Below are positions 15,749-20,640 of a stretch of DNA of 20,640 nucleotides, in pieces. A program made the position numbers and the translations under genes. Below the pieces are notes generated by a model, which was not told the DNA's origin, made no database searches, and was given only the letters and a program-made list of their open reading frames with translations. The number at the start of each line of letters is the position of its first letter. Within the stretch, counting starts at the first letter, position 1. The stretch is from NCBI GenBank assembly GCA_964386465.1, contig CAYLTU010000084.1, forward strand, positions 1-20,640. The letters are read 5' to 3'. This DNA comes from GCA-2717185 sp964386465. Lineage in GTDB: Bacteria > Pseudomonadota > Alphaproteobacteria > UBA8366 > GCA-2717185.

Positions 15749-16894
15749 TCACGCAAATGCCGCGACCCTGTCGACGCCGTAAAGCGCGCACAGCCCATCG
15801 AACATCTCCATAAACTGTCTGTGACGTAGCTCGGCCCCGTACTGTTCGATATACCATTTCCAGAGGTTGACGCTGTGTGTCGCGACCGATACGTGGTTTG
15901 CGAGCAGCAGGTAGGAGGACTCGGCGTTCTCCAGGAAATTCATGAAGGTTTGCGGTCGATCCTCTTCGACAAACTGCTGGTAGCTGTTTTCGTAGGCGCT
16001 CAGGACCTTGTGCACGTTGACGTACCCGTCCCGCATCTTCTTCCGAAGCCGGTCGCGCCGTTCCTCGATTGATTTTAGTTCCGGGTCCGACAAACTGACG
16101 AAATCGGCGGGATAGCAGAGCCGGTTGTGCCCGACCCACTGGAACATCGTCTTGAGCTGCTCCAGTGTATTGCCGAACCTCACCTGGTAATAACAGACCG
16201 CCTTCCATGCGAAGAATATCTCGGGCGCGCGCTTCGGTTCGATCTGCATCGCCTTGATAAAGGGTTCGATGCCATTCACGTCCTTCGCTTCCCAGATTTT
16301 CGCGAGAAATCGTTGGACATATTGTTCCCGGGCCGGTCCGTCGACATTGTCACCCATGTCGCTCATCGCTTTGACGACCAGCGCTGAAATTTTGTCGCGG
16401 ATGGGGCGGCGGATCTGGTCCCATTCCCGGGCGGAAATTGCGAGATAGGCCTCGTGAATGTTTGCCCCGACGTTCAGTTGTTCGGCTTTGGTCTTGAACA
16501 GGAACGGGTCGAGACTATGCATGGAGTCGATCATTTTGAGGGCGGTCATATCCGTATCGATGCGCTCTTGCAGATCCGCGGTCGTGCTGCCCATGCCGAT
16601 CTTGAAGGACAGGTTGCTGTAGAATCCAATGTCGTTGAAAAGAAGCGATTCGCCGCCATCGTACGGGTTTTCAAAATCGTAAGGAAAATAGACGAGCGTG
16701 TTGACGACGACCGGTTGCCGCGCCGTCGGCAGCGCAGGCTCGTAGCGTTTCATGAGGACGGATTTGTTCATGATATCGGTCTTGAACAGCATCCCCACCG
16801 GATCGTCGGCGGCAATGGATTTGCCGATTGCATAACAATCCAGTGCGATCGCGCGACCTGATTCGATCATGTTTCGTAGTTGCGATCTATCCAT
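15749..16894 (-). CDS. Conserved-looking hypothetical protein, 381 aa, second gene of an unknown pair
   Basis: I do not recognise this protein. It is predicted to be cytosolic, with no signal peptide or membrane segment, and mostly helical after residue 105. Features are: an opening region with VVVNTLVYFPYDFENPYDGG (61-80) and GFYSNLSFKIGMGS (90-103), possibly beta-rich; an acidic MIDSMHSLDPFLFK (121-134); helical YLAISAREWDQIRRPIRDKI (150-169); a charged stretch SIEERRDRLRKKMRDG (275-290); and a C-terminal helical part rich in aromatic residues. The ATG at 16894 has no clear ribosome site. It lies 180 bases downstream of another unrecognised gene on the same strand, and converges with the PEP-CTERM gene. 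Codon use is like its neighbours, so it is a real gene rather than a shadow. Confidence 0.75.
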   Translation of the reverse strand: MDRSQLRNMIESGRAIALDCYAIGKSIAADDPVGMLFKTDIMNKSVLMKRYEPALPTARQPVVVNTLVYFPYDFENPYDGGESLLFNDIGFYSNLSFKIGMGSTTADLQERIDTDMTALKMIDSMHSLDPFLFKTKAEQLNVGANIHEAYLAISAREWDQIRRPIRDKISALVVKAMSDMGDNVDGPAREQYVQRFLAKIWEAKDVNGIEPFIKAMQIEPKRAPEIFFAWKAVCYYQVRFGNTLEQLKTMFQWVGHNRLCYPADFVSLSDPELKSIEERRDRLRKKMRDGYVNVHKVLSAYENSYQQFVEEDRPQTFMNFLENAESSYLLLANHVSVATHSVNLWKWYIEQYGAELRHRQFMEMFDGLCALYGVDRVAAFA

Positions 16895-17074
16895 CGGACG
16901 TTATCGTTCTTGTTGCGCGCGCCGGTCCGCATACCCCCTGCGTGGAAGGCGCTATTCAAACCCTGGCTTTTTCGAGATTAGACTTTACCGCGAATTTTTC
17001 CGACGCGCCTACCCTATCGCATACCGAACCGCACAATTATTTGTGTCTCGCCGGAACAAGAAGGATCCGTCTTT

Positions 17075-18130
17075 CTAAATCTGGTTTGCGTAGTGCGACG
17101 ACCGAGCGATATTGTTGATGCGGTCGATTCCCGGCTTGATGTTTTGCGCGATATAATCCGCGATACGCCGCGTCGTCGCGTCCTTCTGATGGAACTCCTC
17201 GTAAAAGCCGTCCATCTTGATCTGCAGGCCGCACAGCATGCCGCCGATCGTCGCATGATTGCTCTCGATCAGCAGTTTCACCTTCCGGAACGAGCTGGAG
17301 TTTAAATTCTCCCACATCGTCGCGGTATGTTTGTCGAAGCTCTCGATGCGGCCGCCGATACTGCCCATCAGCTCGTTCAACTCTTCCTCCACCGTGGCGA
17401 CGTTATCCATGATCTGCGGAACCCCTTGCAGGCTCGAATCGGCCTTTACCCGCGCGAGTTTGTCGAGGAAGAACTCGGTCTTCGCGGAGATGTCGTCGAA
17501 ACGATCCTTGAAGTATGCCAAGGAGAGGAAAACGTCGCCGTAATCGGTTAGGAAGGCCGGCAGCTGGGACAGGATGACCTTGAGCTGAGAAGACAGTTTC
17601 CTAAGGTTCTCGATCGCGGCCTTGTTGTCCTGGTCGCGGAACGAGCTAAAGAGGTCGCCGATGTCCGTAATGCCGGATTCTTCATTGTCGGAATAGACGA
17701 TGTCGATCAAGGGCCGCGTGAACACGCGCATATAGCGGTCCAGTTCGCGCTGCTTGGTATCGGATAGTCGAAGGTGTGCGTTGTCGTCGACCTTGATTCC
17801 CAAATTTCGAAGAGTCATGCGCAGACTGTAGACGTCGAAACTCTGTAGCAGGCTTAGCTTTGCGATCAGGACGCCGTCGGGGTGCTTTTGACCTTTCGGC
17901 CAGCCGAACATCGTGCCCAGCCGGGCCGGGTCGATCTGGCCGCTGCCCGCCTCGTCGTCCTGGAATACTTCGATCATGCTTTCGAACCGGACGTTCTTGA
18001 TCATCCGGGACTGGCCGAGGCCCGGCGTGTCCAGCGGGATCATGTTCAGCGGAAGGATGTGCAAGGAATCCTTCTCGTAATCGAGATCCCTTTCCGATGG
18101 CTGATTCTTAAGTGCGCTTTCGCCGCTCAT
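17075..18130 (-). CDS. Conserved-looking hypothetical protein, ~351 aa, helical/coiled-coil, first gene of an unknown pair
   Basis: I do not recognise this protein. It lacks a signal peptide and membrane segments. The first 140 residues are mixed, with FESMIEVFQDDEAGSGQIDP and LGTMFGWPKGQKHPDGVLIA as landmarks. From about 140 it is almost wholly helical, with heptad-like stretches (NLRKLSSQLKVILSQLPAFL, TVEEELNELMGSIGGRIESF) that suggest a coiled-coil or structural/scaffold protein. The ATG at 18130 is chosen; a GTG at 18142 would add four residues (MDQI). Neither has a strong ribosome site. The sister gene follows 180 bases downstream on the same strand. The 346 bases upstream (18131-18476) contain no gene I can support; part is AT-rich and may hold the promoter. 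Confidence 0.75.
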   Translation of the reverse strand: MSGESALKNQPSERDLDYEKDSLHILPLNMIPLDTPGLGQSRMIKNVRFESMIEVFQDDEAGSGQIDPARLGTMFGWPKGQKHPDGVLIAKLSLLQSFDVYSLRMTLRNLGIKVDDNAHLRLSDTKQRELDRYMRVFTRPLIDIVYSDNEESGITDIGDLFSSFRDQDNKAAIENLRKLSSQLKVILSQLPAFLTDYGDVFLSLAYFKDRFDDISAKTEFFLDKLARVKADSSLQGVPQIMDNVATVEEELNELMGSIGGRIESFDKHTATMWENLNSSSFRKVKLLIESNHATIGGMLCGLQIKMDGFYEEFHQKDATTRRIADYIAQNIKPGIDRINNIARSSHYANQI

Positions 18131-18503
18131 GATTTGGTCCACGGCCCGGTTGAGGCCAGTTTTACTCGCGTTCTTTTCCTAGTCGACGCACAATACAGTA
18201 AGTCCAGGTTAAAAAAGCGATAATATAGGCACGGTAGGAAATCCGTCTCGATAAACTTCCAACCAAGTTAGACCACAATAATAGTTAGAATTCATCGGAA
18301 CAATCCATTCGGCTTCCGTGCAAGACGATCAATCCATGATCATCGGCTACGGAGGCCGACCGCCAATTGGGATTTCAGACACACGGCGCCAATACAAACG
18401 GTGTCGCATCCGATGCCGGTAGCGCGAGATTCGATCGATTCGATATGCGGCTGGACGTAGACTACAGGCTTTCATTGTGGAACCCCGACCTGCAGGTGCC
18501 GGC

Positions 18504-18857
18504 ATGCCGATCGTCGAACTGAACGACGTCCCCAAACAGCCCTTTCCGAATGGCGCGACCTATCAGACGATTGTCGGCGACGATGCCGGCTCGACGCCGG
18601 TCCGCGTGGGCGTGCAGATATCGCCGCCCGGCTATTCCACCGGCACGCACTCCCATCCCTATATGGAGATCGTCAGCGTCATCGAGGGAGAAGGCGAAGC
18701 CTGGATGGAGGGCCAGGAAGGTGTTACCGCCGTCGGGCCTGGGACGACACTCGTATTGCCGGCCAATGTGAAACACGGTTTCCGCGTCACCGGCACGAAA
18801 CTCTTGAAGACGTATGGCGTGCACGCGTCCGAAAAACGGATCGTAGACCGCGACTAG
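18504..18857 (+). CDS. Small single-domain cupin protein
   Basis: A 117-residue cytosolic cupin. Motif 1 is intact: HSHPYMEIVSVIEG fits HxH-x3-E-x6-G, giving His, His and Glu metal ligands. Motif 2, LVLPANVKHGF, gives the fourth ligand histidine but has Asn where glycine is usual. Metal binding is thus likely; the substrate is unknown, as small cupins range from sensors to isomerases and dioxygenases. ATG at 18504 follows AGGTG and matches the usual family start; GTG at 18477 would add nine residues. The stop TAG (18855-18857) lies in the CTAG that opens the repeat element at 18854, so the repeat end supplies the stop. Confidence 0.85.
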   Translation: MPIVELNDVPKQPFPNGATYQTIVGDDAGSTPVRVGVQISPPGYSTGTHSHPYMEIVSVIEGEGEAWMEGQEGVTAVGPGTTLVLPANVKHGFRVTGTKLLKTYGVHASEKRIVDRD

Positions 18858-18986
18858 TGTGATGATTCTGAAGTTCGTCGCATCGAAAGCGACGAAATTT
18901 AGGATCTGAATCACACTAGTTTCAAATAGTTGGTGTGCTGATTCACGCGAAATTCAGTCCCTTGAATTTCACGATCAGGACACTAG
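18854..18986. repeat. Left copy of ~130-bp palindromic repeat flanking the GNAT gene
   Basis: Two abutting palindromic units share a CTAG: 18854-18919 (ends CTAGTGTGAT and ATCACACTAG, inner stem TTCGTCGC/GCGACGAA) and 18916-18986 (inner stem around GAAATTCA/TGAATTTC, end GGACACTAG). The whole matches the inverse of 19522-19656, with a near-identical core of about 40 bases. CTAG borders suggest a miniature transposon-derived element, of IS630-type (TA in CTAG) or IS5-type target use. No coding capacity. Confidence 0.85.
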
Positions 18987-19021
18987 CGGTCCGCCGCACT
19001 CAGCCACCGTCGGCGCCGGCG

Positions 19022-19507
19022 TTAGAGCGGGCGCCGCATGCGGATTGCGGCGACCCGCTCGCCCAGGTGATTTGATCGCTCCTCGATGGCGAAGGGCGCG
19101 AAGCCAAGCTTCGCGTAAAGCAACAGCCCGCCGACATTACGGTTGAAACAGACCAGCTGGACCTGCTTGGCTTGATACGCGTTGCTGGCGACCCCGAGCA
19201 TGGTTTCGATGAGGTATCGCGCGACGCCCTTCCCCCGTTGCGCAGGATCGACGATGACATTGCCGATTGAACAGCTGTCGCCCGTTTTGCAATCGTAGAA
19301 ATTGGCGAAGCCCGCGACCGCACCATCCGACAGAACCACGGTCGACGCGTGACGATCGCGGATGGCGTCGCGGAGAATTTCGGGCCGCAGCGGAAAACCG
19401 GCGCCTGGGAACATGAAGGACACTTCTTCAAGACTGGCGGGAAAGCTGCAGATCGACGCAATATCGGTGGGCTCCACGGGTCTGCTGCTAAGCCTCGGGT
19501 CCAACAC
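19022..19507 (-). CDS. GNAT-family N-acetyltransferase
   Basis: A 161-residue cytosolic acetyltransferase using acetyl-CoA. Motif A is clear: SIGNVIVDPAQRGKGVARYL, with the pyrophosphate-binding QRGKGVA at 90-96. It is followed by the motif-B region LLLYAKLGFAPF. The N-terminal CSFPASLEEVSFMFPGAGFPL resembles a subgroup of RimI-like GNATs of unknown substrate. Translation probably starts at GTG 19507, because GGGGAG lies 9 bases upstream, exactly at the border of the right-hand repeat. The gene is alone between two inverted repeat copies (18854-18986 and 19522-19656), and both lie within about 40 bases of its ends. This suggests either insertion of repeats around it or movement as a cassette. 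Confidence 0.9.
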   Translation of the reverse strand: MLDPRLSSRPVEPTDIASICSFPASLEEVSFMFPGAGFPLRPEILRDAIRDRHASTVVLSDGAVAGFANFYDCKTGDSCSIGNVIVDPAQRGKGVARYLIETMLGVASNAYQAKQVQLVCFNRNVGGLLLYAKLGFAPFAIEERSNHLGERVAAIRMRRPL

Positions 19508-19521
19508 GCTCTCTCGCTCCC

Positions 19522-19656
19522 CAGTGTCCTGATAGTGAAATTCAGGGGATTGAATTTCGCGTGAATCAGCACACCAACTATTTGAAACTACAGTAATTCA
19601 GACCCAAAAAATTTGTCGCATTCAATGCGGTAAAAATATCAGAATCACCACATTAG
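19522..19656. repeat. Right copy of ~130-bp palindromic repeat flanking the GNAT gene, inverted relative to left copy
   Basis: The reverse complement aligns along its whole length with 18854-18986. The part containing TTTCAAATAGTTGGTGTGCT and the following bases is almost identical, whereas the outer unit is more diverged. Its borders are CCAG at 19522 and TTAG at 19653-19656, where CTAG is expected. TTA at 19653-19655 is the minus-strand stop (TAA) of the SDR gene. Confidence 0.85.
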
Positions 19657-20447
19657 CGTGGCCAGGGACGGATCGCCATGAGCCCGCCGTCGATCGGCAA
19701 GAGTAGCCCCGTGATCCAGCGCGCCTCGTCGCTGGCCAGATAAACGGCGCCCCAACCGATATCCCAGCCGGTTCCTTCGGTCTGCAGGGGCACCATCTGG
19801 CGACGGCGTTCGCGGTATTCAGGTCCGCGCGAGGCGACCATCGGCGTGTGGACGGTGCCGACGACGATGCAGTTGCAACGGATGCCTTCCGCGGCGTAGT
19901 CCGCCGCGACCGATTGGGTGAAGCCGTGCATCCCGGCCTTCGATGTCGCGTAGGCGATTGCGCCCGTGTCGCTGACCAGCCCGCCCGCGCCGACGACCGA
20001 GGAGATGTTGATGATCGATCCGCCGCCGGCGCGCTGCATCGCGGGGATCGCCGCGCGCGTGCACAGCATCGCCGATTTCAGGTTGGTGCCGATCACATCG
20101 TCCCACTGCGCTTCGGTTACGTCCGCGACCTTGCCCGGCGCCCCGATTCCGATGTTGTTGCACAGAACGTCGAGCCGGCCGAAAACGCTCTCTGCGGCCG
20201 AAACGACGGCTTCCGCGTCTTTTGCCACCGTCATGTCGCCGGCAACCGCGATGGCCTCACCGCCGGCATCGGCGATTTCCCGGCGCAGCCGGTCGGCACG
20301 CTCCAACGAACGGTTCACCAGGACGACACGCGCGCCTTCACGCGCGAACAGGAGCGACATCGCCTTGCCGTTGCCTGTGCCTTCGCCGCGCGATGCGGCG
20401 CCGGTCACGATCGCGACCTTACCTTCCAATCTTCCAGCCATGGACAT
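19653..20447 (-). CDS. Short-chain dehydrogenase/reductase (SDR)
   Basis: A 264-residue cytosolic NAD(P)-dependent oxidoreductase of the classical SDR size. The cofactor loop is TGAASRGEGTGNGKA at 15-29, an unusual, slightly extended form of TGxxxGxG. NNIG at 97-100 replaces the common NNAG. The catalytic set is Asn122, the Ser pair 149-150 in NISSVVG, Tyr166 and Lys170 in YATSK. The C-terminal LLLPIDGG is typical of 3-oxoacyl-reductase-like SDRs. The substrate cannot be told. The first ATG, at 20447, is used; a second Met follows two codons later, and the ribosome site is weak. Its stop codon lies inside the end of the adjoining repeat. Confidence 0.9.
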   Translation of the reverse strand: MSMAGRLEGKVAIVTGAASRGEGTGNGKAMSLLFAREGARVVLVNRSLERADRLRREIADAGGEAIAVAGDMTVAKDAEAVVSAAESVFGRLDVLCNNIGIGAPGKVADVTEAQWDDVIGTNLKSAMLCTRAAIPAMQRAGGGSIINISSVVGAGGLVSDTGAIAYATSKAGMHGFTQSVAADYAAEGIRCNCIVVGTVHTPMVASRGPEYRERRRQMVPLQTEGTGWDIGWGAVYLASDEARWITGLLLPIDGGLMAIRPWPR

Positions 20448-20586
20448 CCATAATTTCAGGTTAACGCTTTGTTCATATCAAATTTTGTTAATTGAACGAA
20501 CAATCTTTGGCAACCAACTGTGGGGAGCTGCATGCGATGGGCCTTGAACCGTCGGATTGCCGCCCCTGGAATACAGGTGCGACCGG

Positions 20587-20640
20587 CTAGTGTCCTGATC
20601 GATAAGTTTCTAAGATTAATAAACTTTGATATTCGGAAGC
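20587..20640. repeat. Start of a further repeat of the CTAG-bordered family, cut by window end
   Basis: CTAGTGTCCTGATCG repeats the terminal sequence of the copy that ends at 18986 (in inverse), followed by a different interior with its own AAGTTT/AAACTT palindrome. Only 54 bases are visible. The stretch 20448-20586 before it shows no gene I can support. Confidence 0.55.

Overview
The window looks like a chromosomal segment of a GC-rich alphaproteobacterium, probably Rhodospirillales-like. The basis is gene content: an intact RegB/RegA (PrrBA/ActSR) redox two-component pair, a fused HldE, an MmcB-family protein, and short palindromic repeats at gene ends. The species cannot be named from sequence alone. 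No tRNA, rRNA, CRISPR array, phage gene or complete transposase gene was seen.

Layout. 1-563: 3' end of cobT (cobalamin lower-ligand activation). 563-824: a 262-bp structured inverted repeat with nested stems. 851-2766: regB then regA. 2785-7122: a block with c-di-GMP/adhesion flavour. It holds a soluble degenerate GGDEF/EAL-like protein, a secreted LapG-like cysteine protease and, divergently, a membrane sensor with PAS and a catalytically dead HD-GYP domain. 7133-9803: a PPP-family phosphatase, bifunctional hldE, and a small membrane protein with a J-like HPD motif. 9800-11355: mmcB, facing away from an AhpD-like gene and a cyclophilin-like-fold gene. 11539-15642: envelope/exopolysaccharide genes of the PEP-CTERM type, namely a PrsT-like TPR protein cut by one in-frame TAG, then a PEP-CTERM-anchored secreted protein behind a strong-looking sigma-54 promoter with two upstream 19-bp direct repeats. 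15749-18130: two consecutive minus-strand genes that I do not recognise. 18477-20447: cupin, GNAT acetyltransferase and SDR genes, with about 130-bp repeats in opposite orientation on each side of the GNAT gene. 20587-20640: the start of another related repeat.

How it fits together. Several genes point to control of the cell surface and sessile life: LapG-like proteolysis, two c-di-GMP-type domains that lack catalytic residues, LPS heptose synthesis, and PEP-CTERM/PrsT with a sigma-54 promoter. RegBA adds redox control. The window shows no functional link between these genes beyond proximity. The points most worth following are the dead HD-GYP and EAL proteins around the LapG-like protease, the split prsT, the sigma-54/direct-repeat control region, the unknown gene pair at 15749-18130, and the structured repeats that supply stop codons to neighbouring genes.
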